DNA of 34,455 nt from Zoogloea sp. (GCA_023150095.1 JAKLLO010000033.1:1-34455), one strand, 5' to 3'. Positions 16,928-25,952 are shown, numbered from the stretch's first letter. Made by a program: numbers and translations. The notes: generated from the sequence alone by a model not told the origin.

Positions 16928-18706
16928 ATGCGCGCCAGGCACCTGCGCCACCTGATCACACTGGCCGCCGCCGCCATCCTCACCGCATGCGGCGGAGGCG
17001 GTGGCGGTTCGTCGCCCACCACCCGCGCGCCCCTGCCCCAGGTGGTGTCCGACACCAATCCGGTCGGCGACCGGATCGACCTGCGCAGCCGCAACTACTT
17101 TCCGGCCGCGGCGGGCGACAGCTGGACCTACGACTACATCCAGAGCGGCGTCACGACAAGCAACCTGGTCACCCGCACGGTCGGCAGCACCACCGCCGAC
17201 GGCTACACGATCTCGGAGCGCGTCGGCAGCGGCCTGCCCGACACCGAGACCTATCGCCGTACCGCAGCCGGCCTGGCAGCGCCCGACTTCACCGACGGCA
17301 GCACGCCCGCCGCCGCACGCACCCTCATCGGCGAGCTCCTGATGTATCCCGAGCCCTTCTACCCGACGGGCGCCACCCGCAGCATCGTCCGGCAGGGTGA
17401 CTGGGGTGCCGATGCGGACGGCGACGGCATCAACGAGAGTTTCCGGCTGGAGATCACCCAACAGCTCGTCGGCCTGGAGAACATGGCGCTGCCGCAAGGC
17501 GCCACCGAGACCGCGCACTTCCGCACCGTCACGGCGCTGACCCTCTCGCCCTCATCCCTCACGAACACTCCCTACACCGTCACCGGCACCGAAGACACCT
17601 GGTGGGCACCCGGCATCGGCCTCGTGCAAGCCGACCGCACGGCAGTGGACTCCAGCAACGCAACCGTCATCGCGCCGTACCGTCTGCGCATCGCGAGCGG
17701 CACTGTCGGCGGCACGACGTTGTTCGAGCCGCCGCCTGACGGCACCGTCACCAAACTCACCCTGACCCACAACGCCCTCGTCTTCGATGCCCCCCGCAAC
17801 CGCTACTACGCGTCGATTCCCGGTAGCGTGGCCGGCACCGGCAACAGCATCGCCACCATCGATGCCAGCACCGGCGCCGTCAGCAATTCTCTCGCCGTCG
17901 GTTCGGAACCCTTTGCGATGGCCCTGGCGCCGGATGGTTCGGCCCTCTACGTGGGCCTGAACGGCAGCGGCGAAGTGGTCAAGCTCAGCCTGCCCGGCAT
18001 GACCGAACAGTACCGGACGCGCCTGCCCACCTCCTCCTACTTCGCACGACAACTGGTGGCCAAGTCCATCGCCGCCTCGCCAGCAGAAGCCGACGTGATC
18101 GCCGTCTCCCTTCTTGATCCACAGTCTTCCCCTGGCAGCGCGGGTGTTGCCCTCCTGCGCACGGGCACGCTCCAGCCGCAGATCGCGGGGGGATTCATCT
18201 CGACCGGAGCAGCGATCGGCCCCATCGCATTCAACGGGACGGGCACGACGGTATATGGCTACGAGGATGAGACCAGTGGGTACAACCTCTACGCCATGTC
18301 GGTCCGTGGCGACGGCCTGATGATGGCCAACTCCACCGGCACCACTGGAGACTTCAGCCTGCGCGATGTGGACTGGACCAGTCGGGGCATCCTCATTGGT
18401 CGCAGCATCTACCGCGACGGCGACCTCGCCCTGCTCGGCACCAGCCCGTACGGCAGCTGTCGCCCCCTGCGGGTAGCCAACCGGCTGGTGTGCGTTGTCA
18501 ATTACGGCACCGGAAAACTGGTGACCATCGACACCACGAGCTTCGCCACGGTCACGGTGCTCACTTTCAACACGGCGTACCGTCCGGATGATCCGAGCCA
18601 GCTCGTCCCGGGCGTCGCCGGCCAGGTCGCGATCCGTCTCGGCAGCAACTACCGCACGCAGCCCGCCACCGCCATCTGGCTGTTCAACAGCCCGATGCTC
18701 CAGTAA
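16928..18706 (+). CDS. Beta-propeller-like lipoprotein of unknown function
   Basis: This 592-residue protein begins with a clear lipoprotein signal (ILTAC, lipidation at C21) followed by a Gly/Ser spacer. Residues about 35-260 form a region with FPAAAGDSWTYDY, resembling lipoprotein domains in which a property is tabulated over beta strands. Residues about 280-590 contain repeats typical of YVTN/YncE-like propellers (IATIDASTGAVSNSLAVGS, PFAMALAPDGSALYVGLNGSGEVVKL). I do not recognise a named family, and no catalytic motif is seen. An outer-membrane or periplasmic binding role is inferred. A GGGAG ribosome site precedes the ATG. It stands between murU and pepP without clear coupling to either. 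Confidence 0.7.
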   Translation: MRARHLRHLITLAAAAILTACGGGGGGSSPTTRAPLPQVVSDTNPVGDRIDLRSRNYFPAAAGDSWTYDYIQSGVTTSNLVTRTVGSTTADGYTISERVGSGLPDTETYRRTAAGLAAPDFTDGSTPAAARTLIGELLMYPEPFYPTGATRSIVRQGDWGADADGDGINESFRLEITQQLVGLENMALPQGATETAHFRTVTALTLSPSSLTNTPYTVTGTEDTWWAPGIGLVQADRTAVDSSNATVIAPYRLRIASGTVGGTTLFEPPPDGTVTKLTLTHNALVFDAPRNRYYASIPGSVAGTGNSIATIDASTGAVSNSLAVGSEPFAMALAPDGSALYVGLNGSGEVVKLSLPGMTEQYRTRLPTSSYFARQLVAKSIAASPAEADVIAVSLLDPQSSPGSAGVALLRTGTLQPQIAGGFISTGAAIGPIAFNGTGTTVYGYEDETSGYNLYAMSVRGDGLMMANSTGTTGDFSLRDVDWTSRGILIGRSIYRDGDLALLGTSPYGSCRPLRVANRLVCVVNYGTGKLVTIDTTSFATVTVLTFNTAYRPDDPSQLVPGVAGQVAIRLGSNYRTQPATAIWLFNSPMLQ

Positions 18707-18721
18707 GCCCCCAATCCGTCG

Positions 18722-18739
18722 GGCGCGGCCCTCCGCGCC
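18722..18739 (+). terminator. Hairpin after the lipoprotein gene
   Basis: GGCGCGG (18722-18728) and CCGCGCC (18733-18739) form a perfect 7-bp stem with a 4-base loop, 15 bases after the stop codon at 18706. There is no T-tract, so it is a possible but not certain terminator between the lipoprotein gene and pepP. Confidence 0.4.
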
Positions 18740-18813
18740 GCGTCCGGCGATTGTCAGCAGGGGCGGAAGCGGCATATCCTCGCCGGTTCCCGACGCATCA
18801 CCGGTTCTGCCCC

Positions 18814-20130
18814 ATGCCCGTAGACATCGCTCCCTTCCAGGCCCGCCGCGCGCGGCTTCTCGCCACCATGCAGGCCGCCGGTGGCGGCGTGGCGGTCATC
18901 CCCACGTCGCCCGAGCGCCATCGCAACCGCGACACCACCTACGCCTACCGCTTCGACAGCTACTTCTACTACCTCACCGCCTTCCGCGAGCCCGAGGCGG
19001 TGCTGGTGCTGGTGGCGGGCGACACGCCCCGGAGCATCCTGTTCTGCCGCACCAAGGACATGGAACGCGAGATCTGGGACGGCTACCGCTTCGGCCCCGA
19101 CGCCGCCAAGGACGCCTTCGGCTTCGACGAAGCCCGCCCCATCGACGAGCTCGACGAGCAGCTCGGCCAGCTCCTCGCCAACCAGCCGGCGGTGTTCCAC
19201 TCCATCGGCTACGAGCCCGAGTGGGATCGCCGCATCGCCGACGCCCTCAACCGCGTGCGCGCCCAGGCCCGCACCGGCGCCCACGCCCCGGCGCAGATCC
19301 GTGACGTGCGCAGCCTGATCGACGACATGCGCCTCATCAAGGACGCCTCCGAGATCGCCACCATGCGCCGCGCCGCCGACATCTCCGCCGGCGCCCACAT
19401 CCGCGCCATGCGCGCCGCCCGCCCCGGCGTCTTCGAATACGAAGTCGAGGCCGAGCTGATCCACGAATTCCGCCGCCACGGCAGCCAGGCGCCGGCCTAC
19501 AGCTCCATCGTCGCCACCGGCCCCAACGCCTGCGTGCTGCACTACGTCGAGAACGACCGCCAGCTGGCCGACGGCGACCTGCTACTGATCGACGCCGGCT
19601 GCGAGCTCGACGGCTACGCCTCGGACATCACCCGCAGCTTCCCGGTGAATGGCCGCTTCAGCGGGCCGCAGAAGGCGGTGTACGAACTTGTGCTCGCCGC
19701 CCAGGCCGCCGCCATCGCCGAGATCCGCCCCGGCGCCAGCTGGAACGCCGGCCACGACGCCGCGGTGCGCGTGCTCGCCCAGGGCTATCTCGATCTCGGC
19801 CTCCTCACCGGCAGCCTCGACGGGGCCATCGAATCGGGCAGCTACCGCCAGTTCTACATGCACCGCACCGGCCACTGGCTGGGGCTGGACGTGCACGACG
19901 CCGGCGAATACAAGCAGGCCGGCGAGTGGCGCAACCTGCAGGTGGGCAACGTGCTCACCGTCGAGCCCGGCACCTACATCCGCCCGGCCGAAGGCGTGCC
20001 CGAAGCCTTCTGGAACATCGGCATCCGCATCGAGGACGACGCCCTCGTCACCGACACCGGCTGCGACATCATCACCCACGCCACGCCCAAATCCGTGGCC
20101 GACATCGAAGCCATCATGGCGGAGCGCTGA
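18814..20130 (+). CDS. pepP: Xaa-Pro aminopeptidase
   Basis: This 438-residue M24B metallopeptidase removes the N-terminal residue from peptides with proline in second position. The N-terminal creatinase-like domain (about 1-170) includes SYFYYLTAF. The pita-bread catalytic domain holds all five metal ligands: D260 and D271 (LIDAGCELDGYASDITR), H354 (HRTGHWLG), E384 (TVEPGTYI) and E407 (GIRIEDD). These positions are nearly identical to E. coli PepP. The ATG at 18814 begins MPVDIAPFQARR; the frame is open to 18751, but that part has no family similarity. It is followed directly by ubiH, the classical pepP-ubiH pair. Confidence 0.95.
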   Translation: MPVDIAPFQARRARLLATMQAAGGGVAVIPTSPERHRNRDTTYAYRFDSYFYYLTAFREPEAVLVLVAGDTPRSILFCRTKDMEREIWDGYRFGPDAAKDAFGFDEARPIDELDEQLGQLLANQPAVFHSIGYEPEWDRRIADALNRVRAQARTGAHAPAQIRDVRSLIDDMRLIKDASEIATMRRAADISAGAHIRAMRAARPGVFEYEVEAELIHEFRRHGSQAPAYSSIVATGPNACVLHYVENDRQLADGDLLLIDAGCELDGYASDITRSFPVNGRFSGPQKAVYELVLAAQAAAIAEIRPGASWNAGHDAAVRVLAQGYLDLGLLTGSLDGAIESGSYRQFYMHRTGHWLGLDVHDAGEYKQAGEWRNLQVGNVLTVEPGTYIRPAEGVPEAFWNIGIRIEDDALVTDTGCDIITHATPKSVADIEAIMAER

Positions 20131-20131
20131 A

Positions 20132-21274
20132 TTGAAAAAGCACGACATCGCCATCGTCGGCGCAGGCCCGGTGGGCATGACCCTCGCGCTGGCCCTCAAG
20201 GACGCCGGCCTCGACATCCTGCTGCTGGACGCCCGCGCGCGTGGCGCCGCGCGGAACGATCCGCGGGTGCTGGCCCTGTCCCACGGCACCCGGCTCACCC
20301 TGGAGCGCCTGGGCATCTGGTCGCAGCTGCCCGCCACGCCCATCGAGACCATCCACGTCTCCCAGCAGGGCGGGCTCGGCCGCACCGTGCTCGACGCCCA
20401 TGAATACGGCCAGCCGGCCCTGGGCTACGTGGTCGGCGCCGGCCCCCTCGCCGCGGCGCTGGACGATGCCCTCGCCGCCGCCGGCATCCCGATCCGCGAC
20501 CACGCGGCGGTCACCGGCCTCGCCGCCGGCGCCAACGACGTGACCCTCAGCCTCGCCGACGGCAGCAGCGTCACTGCACGCCTCGCTGCCTGCGCCGAAG
20601 GCCTGATCGACGGCGCCGACGACGCCCAGCTTGTCGAGCGCGACTACGCTCAGCACGCGGTGATCAGCATCGCCACCCCCGCCACCGGCCACGGCCGCCG
20701 GGCGTGGGAACGCTTCACGCCGCAAGGCCCCCTGGCCGTACTGCCCTGCGGCGACAACTGCGCCATCGTCCACACCGCCAGCCCCGACGACGCCGACGCC
20801 CTGATGGCCCTCGACGACGCCGCCTACCTCGCCCGCCTGCAAAGCCACTTCGGCAATCGCCTGCGCTTTGCGTCGGTGGGCGAACGGGCGCGCTACCCCC
20901 TCAAGCTGCGCTATCGGCCAGAGCCGGTCGGCCAGCGCACCGTGTGGCTCGGCAACGCCGCGCAAACCCTGCACCCGGTGGCCGGCCAGGGCTACAACCT
21001 CGCCCTGCGCGACGTGTGGGCCTGCGCCCAGGTGATCCTGCGGGCCGGCGGCGACCCCGGCGCGGCCGAAACCCTCGCCACCTATGCCCGCGAACGGCGC
21101 TTCGACCGGGGCGGCACGATCCGCTTCACCGACACCCTGGTGCGCCTGTTCAGCAACGCCGTCGCGCCGCTCCACCACGCCCGCGGCGCCGGCCTGTTCG
21201 CCCTCGACCTGCTGCCGCCGGCGCGCCATTTCGTGGCCAAGCGGATGATGTTCGGGGCCCGCGCCTGGCCTTGA
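20132..21274 (+). CDS. ubiH: Ubiquinone-biosynthesis FAD monooxygenase UbiH
   Basis: This 380-residue flavoprotein hydroxylates the ubiquinone precursor ring (2-octaprenyl-6-methoxyphenol step). It shows the FAD-binding IVGAGPVGMTLAL (9-21). The second FAD motif is GNAAQTLHPVAGQGYNLALRD (from residue 274), and its GNAAQTLHP form is typical of UbiH rather than UbiF/UbiI. I chose the TTG at 20132 because it begins the family's usual N-terminus (LKKHDIAIVGAG) and follows the GGAG within the pepP end; no in-frame ATG lies between the preceding stop codon and the FAD motif. It begins one base after the pepP stop, so translational coupling is likely. The start is the only uncertain point. Confidence 0.92.
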   Translation: MKKHDIAIVGAGPVGMTLALALKDAGLDILLLDARARGAARNDPRVLALSHGTRLTLERLGIWSQLPATPIETIHVSQQGGLGRTVLDAHEYGQPALGYVVGAGPLAAALDDALAAAGIPIRDHAAVTGLAAGANDVTLSLADGSSVTARLAACAEGLIDGADDAQLVERDYAQHAVISIATPATGHGRRAWERFTPQGPLAVLPCGDNCAIVHTASPDDADALMALDDAAYLARLQSHFGNRLRFASVGERARYPLKLRYRPEPVGQRTVWLGNAAQTLHPVAGQGYNLALRDVWACAQVILRAGGDPGAAETLATYARERRFDRGGTIRFTDTLVRLFSNAVAPLHHARGAGLFALDLLPPARHFVAKRMMFGARAWP

Positions 21275-21282
21275 TCGCCGGG

Positions 21283-21319
21283 GCGCCGCGCGACCTGCAA
21301 TTGCGGGTCGCCGCGGCGC
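21283..21319 (+). terminator. Long hairpin between ubiH and mgtE
   Basis: GCGCCGCG-CGACC (21283-21295) pairs with GGTCG-C-CGCGGCGC (21306-21319) with a one-base bulge, extended by a G-U and two more pairs to an AATT loop. It begins 8 bases after the ubiH stop. No T-tract follows, but the stem is long enough to stop or stabilise the pepP-ubiH transcript. Confidence 0.5.
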
Positions 21320-21330
21320 AGCAAACCCCG

Positions 21331-21336
21331 TAGAAT
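21331..21336 (+). promoter_or_regulatory. Possible -10 element of mgtE
   Basis: TAGAAT, five of six bases matching TATAAT, lies 51 bases ahead of the mgtE ATG, just after the hairpin. No -35 of quality is visible. The gap is too short for a magnesium riboswitch of the M-box type, and none of its pairing was seen. Confidence 0.35.
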
Positions 21337-21387
21337 TCGCCTCCCTGCGCGCCGCCCGGCGCCCCGCCGCCCACGGGAAGTTCCGCC

Positions 21388-22830
21388 ATGGCCGATACCG
21401 ACGACCTCCAGCACCACGACGACCTGGACAGCCACCTGAAGGAGGTCCAGCACCTGCTCGCCCGCCACAAGCTGGTGGAAGGCCTCGTGCACCGGCAGGA
21501 CATGCCCAAGCATGATCTGGTCGAGAGCCTCGTCCACAAGCAGCACGTCCAGGAACTCACCCACAAGCTCGACAGCCTCCACTCGGCCGACGTCGCCCAC
21601 ATCCTCGAAGCCCTGCCGCTCGAGGACCGCCTCTTCGTCTGGGATCTGGTCAAGGCCGAGCGGGACGGCGAGATCCTCCTCGAAGTCTCCGACGCGGTGC
21701 GGGAATCCCTCATCGAGTCGATGGACCCGGCCTCGCTGCGGGCCGCCGCCGAGCAGCTCGACGCCGACGAGCTCGCCGACCTCGCGCCCGACCTGCCCCA
21801 GGAGATCATGGAGGACGTGTATCGCGGCCTCGATCCCGAGGAGCGCGAGCAGCTGCGGGCCGCCATGTCCTACCCCGAGGATTCGGTGGGCGCGCTGATG
21901 GATTTCGAGATGGTCACCGTGCGCGAGGACGTGACCCTCGAAGTGGTGCTGCGCTACCTGCGCCGCTTCGACGAGCTGCCCGACCACACCGACCAGCTCT
22001 TCGTGGTGGATCGGGACGAGCACCTGCGCGGCGTGCTGCCCATCAACCGGCTGCTCCTGAGCGACCCGGAGACCGAGGTGAGCGACATCATGCTCACCGA
22101 CACCCTGACGCTGGAACCCGCCGACGAGGCCGAAACCGCCGCCCAGGCCTTCGAGCGTTACGACCTGGTGTCTGCGCCGGTGGTGGATTACCACCGCAAG
22201 CTAGTGGGCCGGCTCACCGTGGCCGCGGTGGTGGACTTCATCCGTGAAGAAACCGAAAACGAGCTGCTCTCCCAGGCCGGCCTTAAAGAAGGCGAAGACA
22301 TCTTCGCCCCGGTGTGGGATTCGGTGAAGAACCGCTGGGCGTGGCTGGCCATCAACCTCGTCACCGCGTTTTTCGCCAGCCGGGTGATCGGCGCCTTTGA
22401 AACCTCCATCGAGAAGCTCGTCGCGCTGGCCGCGCTGATGCCCATCGTGGCCGGCATCGGCGGCAACTCGGGCAACCAGACGATCACCATGATCGTGCGC
22501 GGCATCGCCATGGGCCAGGTGCAGGAAGACGCCCTGACCCGGTTGCTCAAGAAAGAGATGGGCGTCGCGCTCATCAACGGGCTGGTGTGGGGCGGGCTGC
22601 TCGGCGTGCTGGCGTGGATTCTCTACGGCAGCGGCAAGCTGGGCGCGGTGATGACCGCCGCGATGACCCTCAACCTGCTCCTCGCCGCCCTCGTCGGCGT
22701 GATGGCGCCGATGATCCGCCACCGCCTGGGGCAGGACCCGGCCGTCGGCTCCAGCGTCATCATCACCGCCGTCACCGACTCCGGCGGCTTCTTCATCTTC
22801 CTCGGGCTGGCCACGATCTTCCTGATGTAA
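21388..22830 (+). CDS. mgtE: Magnesium transporter MgtE
   Basis: This 480-residue inner-membrane protein is a Mg2+-gated Mg2+ channel. Layout: an acidic N domain with superhelical repeats (about 1-150, including LHSADVAHILEALPLEDRLFVWDLV); a CBS-domain pair (about 155-275, EDVTLEVVLRYLRR and VVDRDEHLRGVLPINRLLL) that senses Mg2+; then a plug helix; and five membrane helices (about 315-480). The pore region carries PIVAGIGGNSGNQT (from about residue 351). The length is slightly above that of the Thermus protein because of a longer N-terminus. It is probably transcribed alone, between the ubiH hairpin and the repeat array. Confidence 0.95.
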   Translation: MADTDDLQHHDDLDSHLKEVQHLLARHKLVEGLVHRQDMPKHDLVESLVHKQHVQELTHKLDSLHSADVAHILEALPLEDRLFVWDLVKAERDGEILLEVSDAVRESLIESMDPASLRAAAEQLDADELADLAPDLPQEIMEDVYRGLDPEEREQLRAAMSYPEDSVGALMDFEMVTVREDVTLEVVLRYLRRFDELPDHTDQLFVVDRDEHLRGVLPINRLLLSDPETEVSDIMLTDTLTLEPADEAETAAQAFERYDLVSAPVVDYHRKLVGRLTVAAVVDFIREETENELLSQAGLKEGEDIFAPVWDSVKNRWAWLAINLVTAFFASRVIGAFETSIEKLVALAALMPIVAGIGGNSGNQTITMIVRGIAMGQVQEDALTRLLKKEMGVALINGLVWGGLLGVLAWILYGSGKLGAVMTAAMTLNLLLAALVGVMAPMIRHRLGQDPAVGSSVIITAVTDSGGFFIFLGLATIFLM

Positions 22831-22983
22831 GCCCCGGGTGGCGGGCTGATCGACAGCCCGTTCAGGATGCAGACTGTGCCGCAAGCCGCCCATCCCGACG
22901 CCGGCCAGCGTCACGCGGTGGGCGCACGCTCCTCTCGGACAACCGGAACCCCGGTCTTGCATCAAGATCCGGGGCTGGAGGGG
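22831..22983. other. Noncoding stretch after mgtE with two hairpins
   Basis: No gene is seen. A 6-bp stem CGGGCT / AGCCCG (22842-22860) lies 11 bases after the mgtE stop. A second, imperfect hairpin pairs CCCCGG-T-CTTG with CAAG-AT-CCGGGG (22949-22974). Both are candidates for stopping the mgtE transcript, though no T-tracts follow. The palindrome array begins directly after. Confidence 0.45.
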
Positions 22984-23188
22984 GACGAAGTCGATCTCTT
23001 GCCCGCCGAACTGTGTTCGGCGCCGGCGAAGTGACATTCACCCCCGCCGAACACAGTTCGGACCCGACGAACGTCGATTCACCCCCGCCGAAGACAGTTT
23101 GGCTGCGCCAAACACACTTCGGCGGGGGCAATAAAGACTTCGGGGGCGCCGAACTGACTTCGGCGCCCCCGAAAGTGCGATCAGCGGC
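22984..23188. repeat. Palindrome array with 20-21 bp period
   Basis: Units begin at 22984, 23005, 23025, 23046, 23066, 23087, 23107, 23128, 23148 and, partly, 23169, so unit lengths alternate 20 and 21 bp. The best units are palindromes GCCGAA-N5-TTCGGC (23005, 23046, 23087, 23107, 23148). The alternate units keep GAA and TTC at the same places. The 16-bp string ATTCACCCCCGCCGAA occurs twice, exactly 41 bp apart (23036 and 23077). The period is not a multiple of three, so it is not coding. There are no spacers, so it is not a CRISPR. Function unknown. Confidence 0.85.
23139..23173 (-). terminator. Perfect 15-bp hairpin, probable hemL terminator
   Basis: TTCGGGGGCGCCGAA (23139-23153) and its exact complement (23159-23173) flank a 5-base loop. 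It begins 19 bases beyond the hemL stop on the - strand and is followed there by TCTTTATT, a modest T-rich run. It is also the last strong unit of the palindrome array, so the array may derive from, or feed, terminator structure. Confidence 0.75.
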
Positions 23189-23191
23189 AAA

Positions 23192-24478
23192 TCAGCCGGC
23201 GTTGGCGGCGAACCACTGCTCCGCGGCGGCGATGGTCGAGTCGATGTCCGCCTCGGAGTGCGCAGCCGACACGAAGCCGGCCTCGAAGGCAGACGGGGCG
23301 AAGTAGTGGCCGGCGTCCAGCATGGCGTGGAAGAAGCGGTTGAAGGTCTCGCGGTCGGAGGCCATCACGTCGGCGTAGCTCTGGGGCACGGCCTTGGCAA
23401 AGTACAGGCCGAACATGCCGCCCACCGAATCAGCGATGAAGTTCACGTCGTGCTTTTTGGCGGCGGCGTTAAGGCCGGCCACCAGCCGCTCGGTGCGGGC
23501 GGTGAGGGTTTCGTAGAAGCCCGGGCGGGCGATCTGCTCGAGGCTGGCGAGGCCGGCGGCCACCGCCACCGGGCTGCCCGACAGCGTACCGGCCTGATAC
23601 ACGCCGCCCAGGGGCGCGATCTTCTGCATGATGTCGCGACGGCCGCCGAAGGCGCCCACCGGCATGCCGCCGCCGATCACCTTGCCCAGGGTGGTGAGAT
23701 CCGGCGTGATGCCGTACAGGCCCTGCACGCCCCGCGGACCGACGCGGAAGCCGGTCATCACCTCGTCGAAGATCAGCACCGCGCCGTGCTCGGTACACAG
23801 CCGGCGCAGCAGGTGCATGAAGTGGGCCGAGGGCTTGACGAGGTTCATGTTGCCGGCGATGGGCTCGATGATCACGCAGGCGATCTCGCTGCCCCGGGCC
23901 TGGAAGGTTTCTTCGAGCTGGGCCGGGTTGTTGTAGTCGAGCACCACGGTGTGCTTGGCGAAGTCCTCGGGCACGCCGGCGGAGGACGGGTTGCCGAAGG
24001 TGAGCAGGCCCGAGCCGGCCTTCACCAGCAGGCTGTCGGCGTGGCCGTGGTAGCAGCCCTCGAACTTGATGATCGCGTCGCGGCCGGTAAAGCCCCGGGC
24101 GAGGCGGATGGCGCTCATCGTGGCTTCGGTGCCGCTGGACACCAGGCGCACCATCTCCATGCTTGGCAGCAGCTCGCACAGGCGCTCGGCCATGTCGATC
24201 TCGCGCTCGGTGGGGGCGCCGAAGGACAGGCCCTCCAGCGCAGCCGAACGCACCGCCTCGACCACCACCGGATCGGCGTGACCGAGGATCGCCGGGCCCC
24301 AGGAACCCACGTAGTCGAGGTATTCCTTGCCGTCCGCGTCCCACACCCGGGCGCCCAGGGCCTTCTTGAGGAAGCGCGGGGTGCCGCCCACCGAACGGAA
24401 GGCACGGACCGGCGAGTTGACGCCGCCGGGAATGGTGCGCTGGGCGCGGGCAAAGAGTTCTTCGTTGCGACTGGTCAT
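23192..24478 (-). CDS. hemL: Glutamate-1-semialdehyde 2,1-aminomutase
   Basis: This 428-residue PLP enzyme converts glutamate-1-semialdehyde to 5-aminolevulinate, the last step of the C5 route to haem precursors. Features are [11 protein letters not shown] near the N-terminus, [16 protein letters not shown] (phosphate site), [10 protein letters not shown] and the PLP lysine K266 in [16 protein letters not shown]. The ATG at 24478 with an AGGA ribosome site begins the family's N-terminus; the frame continues upstream through thiE but without hemL similarity. It follows thiE by 20 bases and is the last gene of thiD-thiE-hemL, ending at a strong hairpin. Confidence 0.96.
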   Translation of the reverse strand: MTSRNEELFARAQRTIPGGVNSPVRAFRSVGGTPRFLKKALGARVWDADGKEYLDYVGSWGPAILGHADPVVVEAVRSAALEGLSFGAPTEREIDMAERLCELLPSMEMVRLVSSGTEATMSAIRLARGFTGRDAIIKFEGCYHGHADSLLVKAGSGLLTFGNPSSAGVPEDFAKHTVVLDYNNPAQLEETFQARGSEIACVIIEPIAGNMNLVKPSAHFMHLLRRLCTEHGAVLIFDEVMTGFRVGPRGVQGLYGITPDLTTLGKVIGGGMPVGAFGGRRDIMQKIAPLGGVYQAGTLSGSPVAVAAGLASLEQIARPGFYETLTARTERLVAGLNAAAKKHDVNFIADSVGGMFGLYFAKAVPQSYADVMASDRETFNRFFHAMLDAGHYFAPSAFEAGFVSAAHSEADIDSTIAAAEQWFAANAG

Positions 24479-24498
24479 GCTGGGAGCTTCCTGAGAGG

Positions 24499-25110
24499 TC
24501 AATCGAACAGCCCGGCGTAGGCCGCCGCGCGGGCGGTCGGGTCGGGCGCAGAGAAAACATCGCTGATGACGGCGAGGAGATCGGCACCGGCCGCCACCAG
24601 GGCCGGCGCGTTGTCGAGGGTGATGCCGCCGATGGCCGCCACCGGCAGGCGCAGCTCGCGGTGGGCGCGGGTGAGCAGGTCGAGCCCGGCGCGCGGCGCA
24701 TCGGGCTTGGTGGACGAGGTGAACATCGCCCCGAAGGCCACGTAGTCGACGCCCGCCGCGGCACCGGCCACCGCCCGCTGCCATTCGTTGTAGCAGCTCA
24801 CGCCGAGGATGCGCCCCGGGCCGAGGGCCGCGCGGGCCAGCGCCGGATCGCCGTCGTCGCGGCCCAGGTGGGCACCGTCGGCGCCGATCTCGAGGGCCAG
24901 CGCGAGGCTGTCGTTGATCACCAGCGGCACACCGGCGGCGCGGCACAGGGCCAGCAGGCGAGTGGACTGCTCACGCTTGAGGGCCGCATCAGCCAGCTTG
25001 TTGCGGTACTGGACGATCGCCGGGCGCGCCGGCAGCACCGTGGCCACAGCGGCCAGCAGCGCGTCGGTGTCGAGGAGATCGGGCGTGACGAGATAGAGAC
25101 CGCGCCGCAT
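24499..25110 (-). CDS. thiE: Thiamine-phosphate synthase
   Basis: This 203-residue TIM-barrel enzyme joins HMP-pyrophosphate and thiazole phosphate to thiamine phosphate. Motifs are GLYLVTPD at the first strand, VQYRNK (pyrophosphate and magnesium site), [46 protein letters not shown] and AIGGITLDN. The ATG at 25110 begins just before the first strand; an open frame upstream overlaps thiD and has no thiE similarity. It starts 2 bases after the thiD stop, so translation is coupled. No oddities were seen. Confidence 0.95.
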   Translation of the reverse strand: MRRGLYLVTPDLLDTDALLAAVATVLPARPAIVQYRNKLADAALKREQSTRLLALCRAAGVPLVINDSLALALEIGADGAHLGRDDGDPALARAALGPGRILGVSCYNEWQRAVAGAAAGVDYVAFGAMFTSSTKPDAPRAGLDLLTRAHRELRLPVAAIGGITLDNAPALVAAGADLLAVISDVFSAPDPTARAAAYAGLFD

Positions 25111-25112
25111 CT

Positions 25113-25952
25113 TCAGCCCCCGCCCCGGTCGGGCGGGCCGGCCCAGAAAAAACGGTCGGGAATGTACTGCCCCATGCCGGGGCGGAAGGCGGCCGAGAGG
25201 GTCTGCCAGGTGAAGCCCTGGGCCTCGAAGACCGCGTTGGACATGTCGAGCCCGTGGGCGAGCGCAGCCGCCACCGCCGACGCCAGTGTGCACCCGGAGC
25301 CGTGGTAGCTGCCGGGCAGGCGTTCCCACGGATCGGCCCGCAACACCCCCTTCGCCCCATAAAGGGTATTAACCACCTGCGGGGTGTTGGCGTGGGAGCC
25401 GGTGATCAGTACATACTCGGTTCCCAATTCGAGCAACATCGTGGCGCACTCGGCCATGCTGCGCTCTTCGTAATCCTCGCCATAGCCGGCCACCAGCCGC
25501 CGGGCCTCCATGGTGTTGGGCGTGACGAGCGTCGCCTGGGGCAGGATGAACTCGCGCAGCGTGGCGACCATCGCCTCCGAGGCCAGTTCGTCGCCCCGGC
25601 CGGACGCCACGATGGGATCGACGACGACAGGGATGTGCGGGTAATCGGAGATGATCTCGGCGATGACCTCGATGTTCTCGACGCTGCCCAGCACGCCCAG
25701 CTTGAAAGCCTGCACCGGCATGTCTTCGAGCACCGCGCGGGCCTGTTCGACGACGAAATCGGCGTCCACGGGCATCACCTCCTCGACGCCGACAGTATCC
25801 TGGACGGTGAGGCCGGTGATGACCGTCAGGGGATGACATCCCATGCTGGAAATCGTCATTATGTCTGCCTGAATTCCGGCGCCGCCAGTGGGATCGGAGG
25901 CGGCGAACACGAGAACCAGGGGAGGAGAGGGATCGCTTCGGTTAGTAGTCAT
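25113..25952 (-). CDS. thiD: Hydroxymethylpyrimidine/phosphomethylpyrimidine kinase
   Basis: This 279-residue ribokinase-fold enzyme phosphorylates HMP twice to supply the pyrimidine half of thiamine. It shows VFAASDPTGGAGIQADIMT at the N-terminus (substrate site), FKLGVLGS, VVVDPIVASGRGDEL, LVTPNTMEA and the anion-hole motif GSYHGSGCTLASAVAAALAHG. The family's ordinary DS near the start is here SDP. It is the first gene of thiD-thiE-hemL and diverges from the rubredoxin gene. No TPP riboswitch is seen in the 91-base gap. Confidence 0.95.
   Translation of the reverse strand: MTTNRSDPSPPLVLVFAASDPTGGAGIQADIMTISSMGCHPLTVITGLTVQDTVGVEEVMPVDADFVVEQARAVLEDMPVQAFKLGVLGSVENIEVIAEIISDYPHIPVVVDPIVASGRGDELASEAMVATLREFILPQATLVTPNTMEARRLVAGYGEDYEERSMAECATMLLELGTEYVLITGSHANTPQVVNTLYGAKGVLRADPWERLPGSYHGSGCTLASAVAAALAHGLDMSNAVFEAQGFTWQTLSAAFRPGMGQYIPDRFFWAGPPDRGGG

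Noticed and set aside
21275..21387. Magnesium riboswitch ahead of mgtE
   Set aside because: The gap is 113 bases and mostly occupied by the ubiH hairpin; no M-box-like pairing could be found.
22862..23131. An 89-codon frame across the palindrome array
   Set aside because: The array period (20-21 bp) is not a multiple of three, the translation has no family similarity, and no ribosome site is present.
22984..23188. CRISPR array interpretation of the periodic repeats
   Set aside because: Units are contiguous and diverged, with no unique spacers, and no cas genes lie nearby.
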